Notes: generated from the letters alone by a model not told the origin. Positions 46,975 through 60,160 are shown, numbered from the stretch's first letter. The stretch is DNA of 64,000 bases from Vreelandella neptunia (GCF_022489065.1 NZ_JAKVTW010000019.1:32283-96282), one strand, 5' to 3'. Made by a program: numbers and translations.

Positions 46975-47795
46975 TGGCACAAGGTAACAACTCCATCAAA
47001 AAAGTCCTGATTGTGGCGTTCTCACTGTGTATCGTGTGTTCTGTCATTGTCTCGACCGCGGCGGTCGCTTTGCGGCCAATGCAGCAGCTTAATCAGGAGC
47101 TCGACCGTAAAACGAATATCCTAAATGTCGCGAAGCTATATGAGCCCGGCATGGACGTTGAAGCGGTGTTCGGCGAGGAAATTACCGCACGGGTCGTTGA
47201 TCTGGATACCGGTGAGTACTCAGATGAGTTTGATCCTGATACCTATGATAGTTTCGAAGCTGCTCGTGATCCGGCCTCGGGCCGCACGCTTTCCGGTGAT
47301 ACTGATATTGCAGGTTTATCTCGCGTCGAAAATTACGCCACGGTATACCTGATTGGTGATGAAGAAGATCCGGAACAAATCGTGTTACCTATTCGTGGAC
47401 AAGGCCTTTGGGGCTTAATGCGTGGCTTCCTGGCAGTAGAGGGTGATGGCAATACTATTGTCAGTATCACTTACTACGAGCACAGCGAAACGCCAGGTCT
47501 GGGCGCTGAAGTTAACAATCCGCGCTGGCAAGCCCAGTGGGAAGGGAAGAAAATTTACGATGAAGAGGGCGACCTCTCACCGGAAATTCACCTGACCAAA
47601 GGCGGTGCTAGCAGCGAATACGAAGTAGATGCGCTATCTGGCGCTACGCTGACCAGTAACGGCGTAACGAACATGCTGCAGTTCTGGTTAAGCGAAGAAG
47701 CATTCGGACCCTATTTGGCTAAATTCCGTAGTGGCACTGAGCCGGAAGACGCCGAAGAGACCGAGACCGACTTCGAAGACGTTGAGGGGGCCTGA
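46974..47795 (+). CDS. nqrC: Na+-NQR subunit C (covalent FMN)
   Basis: NqrC relays electrons across the membrane through a covalent FMN held in the periplasm. It has one N-terminal membrane helix ([23 protein letters not shown]) and an FMN-binding domain with [16 protein letters not shown]. The motif [13 protein letters not shown] places the flavinylated threonine at Thr225, the same number as in Vibrio cholerae. The C-terminal tail is very acidic ([16 protein letters not shown]). Length is 273 aa. Confidence 0.96.
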   Translation: MAQGNNSIKKVLIVAFSLCIVCSVIVSTAAVALRPMQQLNQELDRKTNILNVAKLYEPGMDVEAVFGEEITARVVDLDTGEYSDEFDPDTYDSFEAARDPASGRTLSGDTDIAGLSRVENYATVYLIGDEEDPEQIVLPIRGQGLWGLMRGFLAVEGDGNTIVSITYYEHSETPGLGAEVNNPRWQAQWEGKKIYDEEGDLSPEIHLTKGGASSEYEVDALSGATLTSNGVTNMLQFWLSEEAFGPYLAKFRSGTEPEDAEETETDFEDVEGA

Positions 47796-47797
47796 TC

Positions 47798-48466
47798 ATG
47801 GCGGACGTAAATGCAAAAGGCGTTTTAACAGCGCCGATTTTCCAGAACAACCCCATTGCACTGCAAATTCTGGGGATCTGTTCTGCGCTGGCGGTAACCA
47901 CCAGTATGAGCGTTTCGCTCGTTATGGCACTGGCGGTTATATTCGTAACGGCGTTCTCGAACCTGTTCGTATCGTTGATCAGGAATCATATTCCTTCTTC
48001 GATTCGTATCATTGTTCAAATGACCATTATTGCCTCGCTGGTTATCGTGGTTGATCAGATTCTGAAAGCGTATGCCTATGAGATGTCCAAACAGCTCTCG
48101 GTGTTTGTGGGCCTGATCATTACCAACTGTATCGTCATGGGGCGTGCAGAAGGTTTTGCGATGTCCAACACACCAGGCATGTCATTTTTAGATGGTATCG
48201 GCAATGGCCTGGGCTATGGCTTCGTACTAATGGTTGTAGGCTTCTTCCGTGAACTCCTCGGCGCTGGCAGCGTATTCGGCTTTACGATTCTCCAAACCGT
48301 GCAAAACGGCGGTTGGTACGTGCCAAATGGCTTGCTGTTACTGCCGCCTTCCGCGTTCTTTATTATCGGCTTACTGATCTGGGTGATGCGTTCTGTTAAC
48401 CCTGAGCAAATTGAAGATAATGAGTTCAAAATGAAGGAAAACACCAAGCCTCAGGAGGCCGTGTAA
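47798..48466 (+). CDS. nqrD: Na+-NQR subunit D
   Basis: NqrD is a six-helix membrane subunit of 222 aa that, together with NqrE, holds an iron centre in the membrane. It has the half-site Cys motif in [17 protein letters not shown] and the family sequences [17 protein letters not shown] and [13 protein letters not shown]. It starts 2 nt after nqrC. An AGGAGG ribosome-binding site for nqrE lies inside its last codons. Confidence 0.96.
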   Translation: MADVNAKGVLTAPIFQNNPIALQILGICSALAVTTSMSVSLVMALAVIFVTAFSNLFVSLIRNHIPSSIRIIVQMTIIASLVIVVDQILKAYAYEMSKQLSVFVGLIITNCIVMGRAEGFAMSNTPGMSFLDGIGNGLGYGFVLMVVGFFRELLGAGSVFGFTILQTVQNGGWYVPNGLLLLPPSAFFIIGLLIWVMRSVNPEQIEDNEFKMKENTKPQEAV

Positions 48467-48467
48467 C

Positions 48468-49085
48468 ATGGAACATTATCTGAGTCTTTTTGTTGCCTCG
48501 GTGTTTGTTGAAAACATGGCACTGGCCTTCTTTTTGGGGATGTGTACTTTTTTGGCTGTGTCTAAAAAAGTTTCCTCAGCGATTGGCCTGGGTATCGCCG
48601 TAATCGTTGTATTGACCGTAACGGTGCCGGTAAACAACCTGGTATTCACCTACTTGCTACAAGAAGGTGCGCTGACCTGGACCGGTATCAGTGGTGCTGA
48701 AAACATTGACCTGTCTTTCCTGGGTCTACTCTCCTACATCGGTGTTATTGCCGCGCTAGTACAGATCATGGAGATGTTCCTTGATAAGTACGTGCCGTCG
48801 CTCTACAACGCGCTAGGGGTATTCCTACCGCTGATTACCGTTAACTGTGCCATTCTTGGTGGCGTACTGTTCATGGTAGAGCGTAGCTATAACTTTGGTG
48901 AAGCCGTGGTATATGGCTTTGGCGCGGGCACCGGTTGGGCATTGGCAATTGCCGCCCTGGCGGGTATTCGTGAAAAACTGAAGTACAGCGATGTGCCGGG
49001 TGGCCTCCAAGGGCTGGGCATTACTTTCATCACCGTGGGGCTTATGTCGTTGGGCTTTATGTCCTTCTCTGGCATTCAGCTTTAA
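48468..49085 (+). CDS. nqrE: Na+-NQR subunit E
   Basis: NqrE is a six-helix membrane subunit (205 aa) homologous to NqrD in inverted topology. It completes the intramembrane iron site with cysteines in [15 protein letters not shown] and [14 protein letters not shown]. Start ATG 48468 has AGGAGG upstream. A 71-nt gap with a perfect hairpin separates it from nqrF, the only sizeable gap in the operon. Confidence 0.96.
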   Translation: MEHYLSLFVASVFVENMALAFFLGMCTFLAVSKKVSSAIGLGIAVIVVLTVTVPVNNLVFTYLLQEGALTWTGISGAENIDLSFLGLLSYIGVIAALVQIMEMFLDKYVPSLYNALGVFLPLITVNCAILGGVLFMVERSYNFGEAVVYGFGAGTGWALAIAALAGIREKLKYSDVPGGLQGLGITFITVGLMSLGFMSFSGIQL

Positions 49086-49101
49086 TCGGAGCCGGTTTTT
49101 C

Positions 49102-49124
49102 CCAGCGGTGCCAAGCACCGCTGG
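49102..49124 (+). promoter_or_regulatory. Perfect intercistronic hairpin between nqrE and nqrF
   Basis: CCAGCGGTGC (49102-49111) and GCACCGCTGG (49115-49124) form a 10-bp stem with a CAA loop. No T-run follows, so it is more likely an mRNA stabiliser or processing site than a terminator. Confidence 0.65.
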
Positions 49125-49156
49125 TAATAGAAAACCTCCAGCAATAGGAAACCGAC

Positions 49157-50389
49157 ATGGTTGATACAACTGTCATCTTGCTCGGTGTTGTCATGTTCAC
49201 GATCATCGTTATTAGTTTAACGGCGATCATTCTGGCAGCGCGCAGCAAGCTTGTGAGTAGCGGGGACGTGACCATTGAGGTCAATGGCGACCCTGAGCAT
49301 ACGTTGCAGACCCAGGCAGGTGGCAAGCTGCTAAATACGCTTGCTGCTAACGGCATTTTTCTCTCTTCCGCCTGTGGCGGCGGTGGTTCTTGTGCTCAGT
49401 GTAAGTGCCGTGTAGAAGAGGGCGGTGGCTCTATTCTGCCGACAGAAGAGTCGCACTTCACCATGCGTGAGAAGAAAGAGGGCTGGCGCCTCTCTTGTCA
49501 GGTGCCTGTCAAGCAGGACATGAAGGTCGAAGTGCCTGAAGAAGTCTTTGGCGTGAAAAAGTGGGAATGTGAGGTTATCGCTAACCCCAACGTTGCCACC
49601 TTTATCAAAGAGCTGAACCTGAAGCTGCCTGAAGGCGAAGAAGTAGCCTTCCGCGCCGGTGGTTATGTACAGCTTGTTGCACCGCCTTACGATGTCAAAT
49701 TCTCAGATTTTGATATCGAGGAGGAGTATCGGGGTGATTGGGAAAAGTTTGATATGTTCAAAATTTCCCATAAGAACAACGAGGAAGTGATTCGCGCTTA
49801 CTCCATGGCGAACTACCCGGACGAGAAGGGTATCCTCAAGTTCAACATCCGTATCGCGACACCGCCTCCTGGCACAAATCACCCACCGGGCCTGATGTCG
49901 ACTTACGTCTTCAATCTAAAAGAAGGCGACAAAGTGACGGTAATGGGGCCGTTCGGTGAGTTTTTTGCCCGCGATACTGACGCTGAGATGATCTTTATCG
50001 GTGGTGGTGCTGGTATGGCGCCGATGCGTAGCCATATCTTCGACCAGTTGAAGCGTTTGAAGTCTGACCGCAAGATTAGCTTCTGGTATGGCGCACGCTC
50101 CTGGCGTGAAACCTTCTATAACGAAGAGTACGACCAGTTAGCTGAAGAGTTCCCCAACTTTGAGTGGCACTTAGCGCTTTCTGATCCGCAGGAAGAGGAT
50201 AACTGGGACGGCCCAACGGGCTTTATCCATAACGTGCTGTACGAAAACTATCTGAAGGACCACCCGGCGCCGGAAGATTGCGAGTACTACATGTGTGGGC
50301 CGCCGATGATGAACGCCTCGGTTATCAAACTGCTGCTTGATATGGGCGTTGAGCCCGAAAATATCCTTCTGGATGATTTCGGTGGCTAA
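49157..50389 (+). CDS. nqrF: Na+-NQR subunit F (NADH dehydrogenase subunit)
   Basis: NqrF takes hydride from NADH. It has an N-terminal membrane helix, then a [2Fe-2S] ferredoxin domain with Cys73, Cys79, Cys82 and Cys114 ([17 protein letters not shown]), then FAD-binding (RAYSMANYP) and NADH-binding domains ([23 protein letters not shown]), ending in LLDDFGG. Length is 410 aa. It closes the structural operon and is followed by a good terminator. The usual neighbour apbE, encoding the flavin transferase for NqrB and NqrC, is not present here. Confidence 0.97.
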   Translation: MVDTTVILLGVVMFTIIVISLTAIILAARSKLVSSGDVTIEVNGDPEHTLQTQAGGKLLNTLAANGIFLSSACGGGGSCAQCKCRVEEGGGSILPTEESHFTMREKKEGWRLSCQVPVKQDMKVEVPEEVFGVKKWECEVIANPNVATFIKELNLKLPEGEEVAFRAGGYVQLVAPPYDVKFSDFDIEEEYRGDWEKFDMFKISHKNNEEVIRAYSMANYPDEKGILKFNIRIATPPPGTNHPPGLMSTYVFNLKEGDKVTVMGPFGEFFARDTDAEMIFIGGGAGMAPMRSHIFDQLKRLKSDRKISFWYGARSWRETFYNEEYDQLAEEFPNFEWHLALSDPQEEDNWDGPTGFIHNVLYENYLKDHPAPEDCEYYMCGPPMMNASVIKLLLDMGVEPENILLDDFGG

Positions 50390-50421
50390 CCAATCGGTGT
50401 AATGTCGATTGTAGTGATAAG

Positions 50422-50456
50422 CGGGGCTGGCCTTTTAGGCTGGCCCCGTTTGTTTA
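50422..50456 (+). terminator. Terminator after nqrF
   Basis: The arms 50422-50433 and 50437-50448 pair over 12 positions (two G-T wobbles) around TTT, followed by TTTGTTTA. nqrM downstream is therefore probably transcribed from its own promoter or by read-through. Confidence 0.8.
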
Positions 50457-50634
50457 TGAGTCAGTATGATTAAGGCGTGACTAAGTGCTGATATGAAGAG
50501 CACTGATATGCATAGCGCTGCTGAGGTATAATAGGGGAAATGAATAAAGACCGCGAGGCACTTATCTGAACGACTGTTGTCGGCAGGTGAGGCAAATAAT
50601 TTAAAGCTAGGCAATGAAACGCTGGGAGATTGAT

Positions 50635-50889
50635 ATGGCGATTTGGCTACTGGTATTCGGCTTTATGGCACTGATTATGGGTGTTATGGCCGTTGGCGTC
50701 ATTATGGGTCGTAAGCCGATTGCAGGCTCTTGTGGTGGCTTGAATCAAATAGGCATGAAAGACGGCTGCGACATTTGTGGTGGTAAAGACGAAGTCTGCG
50801 AAGAAGAGAATCGCAAGCGAGGTAGCGTACGCCGTCGTAGCGATGAAAGCCGTGGTGCTGATTTAGGCTACGACGCATCTCGTCGCTAA
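50635..50889 (+). CDS. nqrM: Na+-NQR maturation protein NqrM
   Basis: NqrM is a small membrane protein needed to place iron in the NqrD/NqrE site. It has one N-terminal helix (IWLLVFGFMALIMGVMAVGVIMGRKP) followed by the conserved cysteine cluster GSCGGLN, CDICGG and DEVCEEE, which is thought to carry iron. From ATG 50635, with GGGAG upstream, it is 84 aa; the in-frame ATG at 50614 has no ribosome-binding site. The Arg-rich C-terminus is variable in this family. It sits between nqrF and sthA. Confidence 0.93.
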   Translation: MAIWLLVFGFMALIMGVMAVGVIMGRKPIAGSCGGLNQIGMKDGCDICGGKDEVCEEENRKRGSVRRRSDESRGADLGYDASRR

Positions 50890-50947
50890 TAAAATGACAT
50901 GCAGTTAGCAGGGCGCTAAATAAACGGAAACAGGAGACGCAGAGTGC

Positions 50948-52339
50948 ATGGCGGTTCACAATTATGATGTCGTGGTGATCGGTACAGGGCCTGCGGGTGA
51001 AAGCGCTGCTATTAACGCTGCTAAGCATGGCAAGCGCGTAGCGATTATTGAGAAGCAAGCACAGGTAGGTGGTAACTGTACCCATTGGGGTACGATTCCT
51101 TCCAAAGCGTTGCGTCATCAGGTCAAACAGATCATGGCGTTCAACACTAACCGTATGTTCCGCGATATTGGTGAACCACGCTGGTTCTCCTTTCCCAAAG
51201 TGATGGAGCGCTCCCGCGGCACCATCGATAAGCAAGTCGAAATGCGCACTACGTTTTATGCGCGTAATCGTATCGACCTATTTCATGGCGTCGCCCGTTT
51301 TAAGGATGAGCACACCCTGGTAGTACGTGACCGTCAGGAAGGGATGGAGGAACTGGTCGCTAAAAAAATCGTTATTGCTACCGGTTCACGCCCCTATCGT
51401 CCGGCGAATATTAATTTCCGTCATCCGCGTATTTACTGCTCTGACACCATTTTGAGTCTTTCCCATACGCCGCGCACCCTGGTGATTTTTGGAGCGGGTG
51501 TGATTGGCTGTGAATACGCGTCGATATTTTCGGGATTAGGCGTCAAGGTTGATCTCATCAATAACCGAGACAGCCTACTGTCATTCTTGGATGATGAAAT
51601 CAGCGATGCGCTCTCTTACCACCTGCGTAAACACGGTGTATTGGTTCGTCATAATGAAGAGTACGAGAGTGTTGAAGGCGATGAGTCTGGCGTTGTCGTA
51701 AGGCTAAAGTCGGGTAAGAAGATTCGCGCTGATGCGTTCTTGTGGGCCAACGGTCGGACGGGTAATACCGATAGCCTGGGTCTTGAAAATATTGGCTTGA
51801 GCGCTAATGGGCGGGGTCAGCTCAGTGTTGATGAGCACTACCGCACCGAAGTGCCCCACGTCTATGCTGCGGGGGACGTGATCGGTTGGCCAAGTTTAGC
51901 CAGCGCCGCCTACGATCAAGGCTTGAACTCATGTAATGAGTTGCTGGATAAAGAGTATCGCTTTGTCAGTGATGTGCCCACCGGGATTTATACCATCCCC
52001 GAAATTAGCTCTTTCGGTCCAAACGAGCGTGAGTTAACAGAGGCAAAAGTGCCTTACGAAGTGGGCAAAGCCTTCTTCAAAGACACCGCCCGCGCTCAGA
52101 TCACCGGCGATACCGTGGGGATGCTAAAAATACTCTTCCATCAAGACACTCTGGAGATACTTGGAATTCACTGTTTTGGTGACCAAGCCTCTGAAATTTT
52201 GCATATCGGTCAAGCGATTATGCAGCAAAAGGGCGAAGCGAATACGCTTAAGTATTTTGTTAATACGACGTTTAACTACCCAACGATGGCAGAAGCCTAT
52301 CGTGTGGCAGCGCAGAATGGCTTAAATCGAGTTTTTTAG
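50948..52339 (+). CDS. sthA: Soluble pyridine nucleotide transhydrogenase
   Basis: SthA is a cytoplasmic FAD enzyme that moves hydride between NADPH and NAD+. It has an FAD-binding [17 protein letters not shown], a second Rossmann motif [17 protein letters not shown], and a C-terminal dimer domain. In [16 protein letters not shown] the second cysteine of the disulfide-reductase pair is Thr, which separates SthA from lipoamide dehydrogenase. Length is 463 aa, from ATG 50948 with AGGAG upstream. It lies next to the Nqr genes, so NADH and NADPH balance are handled by neighbouring loci, as in Pseudomonas. Confidence 0.95.
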   Translation: MAVHNYDVVVIGTGPAGESAAINAAKHGKRVAIIEKQAQVGGNCTHWGTIPSKALRHQVKQIMAFNTNRMFRDIGEPRWFSFPKVMERSRGTIDKQVEMRTTFYARNRIDLFHGVARFKDEHTLVVRDRQEGMEELVAKKIVIATGSRPYRPANINFRHPRIYCSDTILSLSHTPRTLVIFGAGVIGCEYASIFSGLGVKVDLINNRDSLLSFLDDEISDALSYHLRKHGVLVRHNEEYESVEGDESGVVVRLKSGKKIRADAFLWANGRTGNTDSLGLENIGLSANGRGQLSVDEHYRTEVPHVYAAGDVIGWPSLASAAYDQGLNSCNELLDKEYRFVSDVPTGIYTIPEISSFGPNERELTEAKVPYEVGKAFFKDTARAQITGDTVGMLKILFHQDTLEILGIHCFGDQASEILHIGQAIMQQKGEANTLKYFVNTTFNYPTMAEAYRVAAQNGLNRVF

Positions 52340-52365
52340 CGGTGTGAATTTCAACGAAGCGGAGT

Positions 52366-53592
52366 TTAGTGGATAACTGAGTGGGTATAAGCCCCCTCAA
52401 TGTTGTCAAAATTTGATGTTTTGGGGGGTAACACGCTTTCAACCCGGTTACGCCCCAGTTCTTTAGCTTGGTAAAGTGCTTTGTCAGCGAATGAGTAAAG
52501 CTCATCAAATGTAAATGATCCCCCATTACTTGTTGTGACCCCAATGCTCACGGTTGGTGTAGCGTTAAGCTCTAGGCCTTTTAGTGCTATACTTTCGATT
52601 TCTCGGCGTAGACGCTCAGCTACTTGAAGTGCATCATGAGTGTGAGTCGCTGGCATTAATAGGCAAAACTCCTCTCCGCCGATTCTGCCAAGAGTGTCAG
52701 TAGGCCTACTACATTGGCGTAAACGTTCGCTAACTTGTCTTAATACCTCATCTCCTATCGGATGCCCATAGGTATCGTTTACTCGTTTGAAAAAATCTAG
52801 ATCTAAAAGCAATATACTAAGAGAGGTTTTTTCACGCTTCGCTTGAGTTAATGCCGCAAACGCAACATTTACTAAATGGCGTCTGTTATAGAGTCCGGTC
52901 AGTTCATCTGTTAGCATTAATTTTTGCATCTGGTTTCTTTGGCGCTGAAGATGAATTACTGCAATGCATAATGTTACAGCTGCGCTTATGACTAATATAA
53001 GTAAAACACTAACTGCAATTGAGAGGCGTTGCATTAATAAGCGTTGCTGATTAGATGCATTATGAACTTCATCAATTAGAGTGCTATATGTCCACTTAAG
53101 GTTTTCTTCAATATCGACCGCGTTGTTATACAATGATGCTGGGATGAATTGCGTCTCTTCAGCTGTCTCTAATTGCTGTTGTAAGCTAGCTAGGTTTTCA
53201 TTTAAGTTGCTAAAATTATCTTGCATATAAATAATGTCATTGCTTAATTGTTGTTTGTTAAATAGCTTGAGTTGAATCCTATTTAAATGCTGTGTAGAGA
53301 GGGTTGCAATGTTTTTAAGGTGGCTAATGTCGTGTGTTTTTCTTTGGCTGTTATTCTCTTCAATGGCGAGTCTTAGGTTGGGCGCAGCAAGCTGAGCGCG
53401 CACGATTTCATCAACCAATGTCGTATAATTAGTACTGATCTGCTGACGCGAAGTAGCTAAATAGATAGCCATTAATAAGGATGTTATGAAAAAAACGACC
53501 ATGAAAAGGGACACTAATTTCCAGCGAGTAAGGTGCCATTGGTATTTGTGCTTCATTTTAAAATTAGCGCTATTTTTTGGGTTGCTATCCAT
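52366..53592 (-). CDS. Membrane-anchored diguanylate cyclase
   Basis: This 408-aa sensor-type GGDEF protein has two membrane helices (about residues 28-48 and 195-218) flanking an extracytoplasmic helical region rich in Asn/Gln (coiled-coil-like), then the GGDEF domain: LTDELTGLYNRRHLV, LDLDFFKRVNDTYGH, and active loop GGEEF with RPTD five residues before it (inhibitory site). It should make c-di-GMP. The start ATG 53592 has AGAGG at 9 nt. Base composition is clearly richer in A/T than its neighbours, which suggests later acquisition. Its stop lies only 26 nt from the sthA stop. Confidence 0.92.
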   Translation of the reverse strand: MDSNPKNSANFKMKHKYQWHLTRWKLVSLFMVVFFITSLLMAIYLATSRQQISTNYTTLVDEIVRAQLAAPNLRLAIEENNSQRKTHDISHLKNIATLSTQHLNRIQLKLFNKQQLSNDIIYMQDNFSNLNENLASLQQQLETAEETQFIPASLYNNAVDIEENLKWTYSTLIDEVHNASNQQRLLMQRLSIAVSVLLILVISAAVTLCIAVIHLQRQRNQMQKLMLTDELTGLYNRRHLVNVAFAALTQAKREKTSLSILLLDLDFFKRVNDTYGHPIGDEVLRQVSERLRQCSRPTDTLGRIGGEEFCLLMPATHTHDALQVAERLRREIESIALKGLELNATPTVSIGVTTSNGGSFTFDELYSFADKALYQAKELGRNRVESVLPPKTSNFDNIEGAYTHSVIH

Positions 53593-53672
53593 GCAATTTA
53601 CCTCTTAAAAATAGTGCGTGACGAATTTTGTCAGCAATTTTATCAGCATAACAAGAATGTCTTTTCAGTTGA

Positions 53673-53747
53673 AAAGGCCGAAGCTGCATATTATTGCTAC
53701 CACGGATGGTTGATAAACCCATGGTCGAATAATTGGCTACGGCCTTT
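53673..53747 (-). terminator. Long imperfect foldback, possible terminator
   Basis: AAAGGCCG (53673-53680) pairs with CGGCCTTT (53740-53747). Inside, further complementary blocks (53690-53695 with 53728-53733; 53699-53702 with 53722-53725) extend the 75-nt fold. Read on the minus strand it lies about 94 nt after the C39-like peptidase gene and ends in CCTTTTC, so it could end that transcript. Confidence 0.4.
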
Positions 53748-53840
53748 ATTACTTAAGCATTGAGAGGGGGTTTCTACTATCCATCATGTTTACTAATTCA
53801 GGGATTAGACTTGTGCTTCCTTGCGCTATTTTCTTGTCAT

Positions 53841-54797
53841 TTATTCATGGGTTACGTCTAACTCAACCAGGTATGATTGTGCTTTTGCTTGCCAACTTCC
53901 TTCAAGAGATGCGGCCTGGATTAAAGCTTCACGAGCCGCCTCAGGTTCATCGTTTTGTAGCAGTAAAAGGCCTAGGTTCAGCCATGCAGCGCCCATCTCT
54001 TCATCGAGTTGTGTTGCACGCTCAAACGCATGGCGTGCCTTATCGGGTTGCTCATCAGCGTAAAGCGCGTTACCCAGTGCGAATTGCCCAATAGCATTGG
54101 TGGGATGCTGCTGGGTAAACGATTGCCAGCTTGATAGCGCAGCACGAGGGCCATTAGTTTCTTCGTAGGCACTAATTGCCTCAAGGGCATTACGGGCGGT
54201 TATGCCCGAGGGTAGCGTGCCGGGCTCGGCAACCACAAATCCCCAGCGCTCAGTGCGCGCCCAGGTGGCATTGAAACGGCTAAACAACATTGTATGGCGT
54301 TCAATTTCACCACTGCGCAGAATAAGCGTTTCATTGGGCAGGTCGTAGCCAATGGCGACAGCGTAGTGCCACATTGGGTAGATAGGGAGTGATAAATTCT
54401 GCATTACTATCACCGGATCGCCAGCGGCCAAATGCCCTAACAACGCATCCATGGTGCCACGAATGGGGTAAGCGAGTTGACCATAACGTCGCACAGTCGC
54501 CAGCATTTCTGGCTGTACGCTGCCATCGCGTTCAGGTAAGAACACTTGGGGGATTAGTTGCTCAACGTCTGTGTCGACGTCCTGATGGTTAAGCACCATC
54601 GCCAGCGTGGCAGGTCCGCACTGAAACTCCGTTTGAGCGTAAAAGGGCACGCTGGTGATTTCGGCATGGGGCGGAAGCGCTTGATAGGTACTTTGTAAAA
54701 GTACCGGGTTTCGTGCGCAGCCGCTCAGCAGTAACAGCATAATAAAAACGCCCGCGAAGCGGGCGTTAGAGAGCATATTTGTAGACTTAGTGGTCAT
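53841..54797 (-). CDS. C39-like cysteine peptidase lipoprotein with TPR repeats (PA2778 family)
   Basis: This 318-aa lipoprotein has lipobox LLLLSGC, a papain-like C39-type domain with Cys in FQCGPATLAMVLN and His in MWHYAVAIGYD, and two or more TPR units at the C-terminus (IGQFALGNALYADEQPDKA, GAAWLNLGLLLLQNDEPEA). C39 domains of transporters cut leader peptides after Gly-Gly; here the domain is on the outer side of the cell. The substrate is unknown. It follows, by 10 nt, a small membrane protein known to co-occur (PA2779 family), so the two form an operon. Confidence 0.85.
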   Translation of the reverse strand: MTTKSTNMLSNARFAGVFIMLLLLSGCARNPVLLQSTYQALPPHAEITSVPFYAQTEFQCGPATLAMVLNHQDVDTDVEQLIPQVFLPERDGSVQPEMLATVRRYGQLAYPIRGTMDALLGHLAAGDPVIVMQNLSLPIYPMWHYAVAIGYDLPNETLILRSGEIERHTMLFSRFNATWARTERWGFVVAEPGTLPSGITARNALEAISAYEETNGPRAALSSWQSFTQQHPTNAIGQFALGNALYADEQPDKARHAFERATQLDEEMGAAWLNLGLLLLQNDEPEAAREALIQAASLEGSWQAKAQSYLVELDVTHE

Positions 54798-54807
54798 CAG
54801 CTGCCTA

Positions 54808-55212
54808 TCAACGCGTAAACGGATAAACGTCAGTCAGGCCGAGGATATCGGTAATCAATAGAATGATAAAGACGGCAAAGAGTGCTCCGATAACGCCACC
54901 ACCGGCACCGGCAGGCATCATCTCTAGCTGATCAGCCATTTGCTTTGCTTCAGAATCGCTTAAGGCAGCAACACGAGCATCTACTTCGTCAAGGTCAACA
55001 CCCTGTTTTAGCAGCTGATCTTGCACGTCGGCACGAGCCAGAATTTCGTTAATACGCTCACGGTCAGCGCCCGCACGATCAGCTGACAAAACAGATTGGG
55101 TAGAGACTAAATCCATGGATTGAGGTGCAGCAGGCGCGGCGGCAACAGGCAAGCTGGTAATGATGAGCGCCGTGATCAGCAGAGTTGAGAGGTAAGCACG
55201 CAATGTTTTCAT
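54808..55212 (-). CDS. Small membrane protein of the PA2779 family
   Basis: This 134-aa protein has a signal peptide ending VAAAPAAP, then a helical region with repeated charged residues (ADVQDQLLKQGVDLDEVDARV), a glycine stretch PAGAGGG, a strongly hydrophobic helix (VIGALFAVFIILLITDILG) and a short tail TDVYPFTR. It precedes the C39-like peptidase gene by 10 nt. The Gly-rich run directly before a membrane helix looks like a processing site, and the neighbour is a Gly-Gly-type protease, so it may be its substrate. That link is my inference. Confidence 0.82.
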   Translation of the reverse strand: MKTLRAYLSTLLITALIITSLPVAAAPAAPQSMDLVSTQSVLSADRAGADRERINEILARADVQDQLLKQGVDLDEVDARVAALSDSEAKQMADQLEMMPAGAGGGVIGALFAVFIILLITDILGLTDVYPFTR

Positions 55213-55332
55213 CGTCTTCTTCCTTATAGACTAGTCGGGGTGGGACAAGCTTTTTAGTGGCCTGAACTATTTTGTCTTGAATCAGTAGTATAGAAACAAA
55301 TGACTCAATTTTTAAGTCTAATGTGCAAAGTG

Positions 55333-56396
55333 CTAATTATTTGCACTAATGCGATAGGTCCATGCAGTTTCAGAAAGTAATCCTCTACCTCCAGCCATGG
55401 TCATGGCGAGATCGTGTAAACCAGGCCAAAGAGGCACCGCCGCGGCACCTTTAACGGCTAAATCGAGTCGCTGCGCCATTAACAGCAATTTATGCAGCCG
55501 TTTCATAGGTAAGCGGCCAATCGCCTTTTGGTAGCCCGGGCGTCGCTTATCAAAAATCATCGGCTTTTGGCTTTTGCAGGCATGCTCAAAGCTTTGGCCT
55601 TGATCAAGGTGTTGATGCAACGAGAGTAGGGTGCGCAGCTCCCGGGTAAGTGCCCATAGCACGATAGGGGCCTCGACCCCTTCACTACGTAAGCCATTGA
55701 CGATACGCGATGCGCGGCTAGGTTCGCCTTTTAAGCAGGCATCGGCCAAATTGAAGACATCAAAGCGGGTGCTATCTTCAACGCCCTGGGCAATGCTTTC
55801 GACGTTCAAGCGGGTGCCCTGGGTGTGAATCAGAGATAGTTTCTGCAGCTCCTGGTCGGCCGCTAGCAGGTTACCCTCGGTGCGCTCACCCAGCAGGCGA
55901 GCCGCTTCAAGGTCAATCTGTAAGCCGTGCAGTGAAGCGCGATCCCGCAGCCAATAACCCAACCGGGATACATCTACGGGCCAGACTGGTACAAATAATC
56001 CGTGCTTATCCAGCGTTTTGAACCAAGCGCTTTTTTGCTGTTTGGCGTCTAGCTTACCCATACTGATGAGCAAAACGTCATCGCTGTTATCCAGGGTCTC
56101 AGCGTACTGCGCTAGCGCTTTACTGCCCTCTTGCCCTAGCTTGTGATTTCCCAAGCGCAGTTCCATCAGCTTACTGGTCGCGAACAGCGAGAGGTTGCTA
56201 GACATCTCCATCAAGCGACCCCAAGCAAAATTGGGCTCTACATCCAGCACTTCCCGCTCTTCAACGCCTGCTTGGCGCGCCGCTCTCCTTACAGCGTCGC
56301 AGGCGTCGCGATGCTGTAAGGGTTCATCCCCCGCCACGATGACTACCCGGGGAAGCTTTTTTGCCAACGCAGCGGGGAGCTGATCAGCAAATACCT

Positions 56397-56400
<4 letters not shown>
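55333..56400 (-). CDS. holA: DNA polymerase III delta subunit
   Basis: HolA is the clamp-loader subunit that opens the beta sliding clamp. The 355-aa protein shows the delta-subunit opening (KVFADQLPAALAKKLPRVVIVAGDEPLQHRDACDAVRRAA), a degenerate AAA+ fold without Walker motifs, as expected for delta, and the conserved core LYALTRELRTLLSL-like segment (here LWALTRELRTLLSLHQ). Its ATG overlaps the lptE stop (56397-56400). This order, leuS-lptE-holA, is conserved in gammaproteobacteria. Confidence 0.94.
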
Positions 56401-59563
<3,163 letters not shown>

Positions 59564-59634
59564 CTATGCAGGTGTATCCTTGAACGGTAAGCCGATGATA
59601 GGAAACCGCATGCGTCGACAAAAGGAGAGGCACC

Positions 59635-60156
59635 ATGAGTGAACAACAGAATGACAATCGCCTACGCGAAGGTTACGAACGTTTGTTGGAGCGGATGCAG
59701 GGGGGCGCCAATGAGCTGACCTGGGAGAATTTACAGAAGGATTTGGACGACGCGGTTGAGTTTGAATCGGAGCTTGAAGAGTACACCAAAGACGAGCTAG
59801 CGCTGCTGCGCGCCTGGGTAGAGCGCGACCTGAAAGATATGCGCTACTTCATGGCGGATACCGGCAAACAGGTAGCCAGCTGGCTAGGCATCGACATAGA
59901 CGGGCTTTCTCGCCGCGTAGCGGAATCGCTGCTTTCGATTGCCGACCGTAGCGTGGTGGAGCGCGAACGCTTTGAGGAAGACCTGGAAGCCGCTCGCGCT
60001 GACTACTGCGAAGGTGAAATGGCCGCGCCCGGTTTAATGGCCTGCACCCACTGCGATGCTCAGGTAATGCTGCCTACCGTTGCGCGCCTGGAGCCTTGCC
60101 ATGAGTGCGGCCATCGCTACTTCTACCGTTTTCCCAGCAAAATCATTGAGACATGA
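59635..60156 (+). CDS. Zinc-ribbon protein of the YbeL/DUF1451 family
   Basis: This 173-aa protein has an acidic helical N-terminal two thirds (REGYERLLERMQ, DEL.LL.AWVERDLKDM) and a C-terminal zinc ribbon formed by CTHCDAQ and CHECGHRYF. The function is not established. It is divergent from leuS, the same neighbourhood as E. coli ybeL. A clear AGGAG precedes the ATG. It converges with the transporter-like gene with 4 nt between. Confidence 0.9.
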   Translation: MSEQQNDNRLREGYERLLERMQGGANELTWENLQKDLDDAVEFESELEEYTKDELALLRAWVERDLKDMRYFMADTGKQVASWLGIDIDGLSRRVAESLLSIADRSVVERERFEEDLEAARADYCEGEMAAPGLMACTHCDAQVMLPTVARLEPCHECGHRYFYRFPSKIIET

Positions 60157-60160
60157 TTCA

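Noticed and set aside
53533..53763. 76-codon plus-strand open frame overlapping the start of the cyclase gene
   Set aside because: It overlaps a well-supported gene on the other strand and contains the foldback. It has no ribosome-binding site and its composition is that of translated intergenic DNA.
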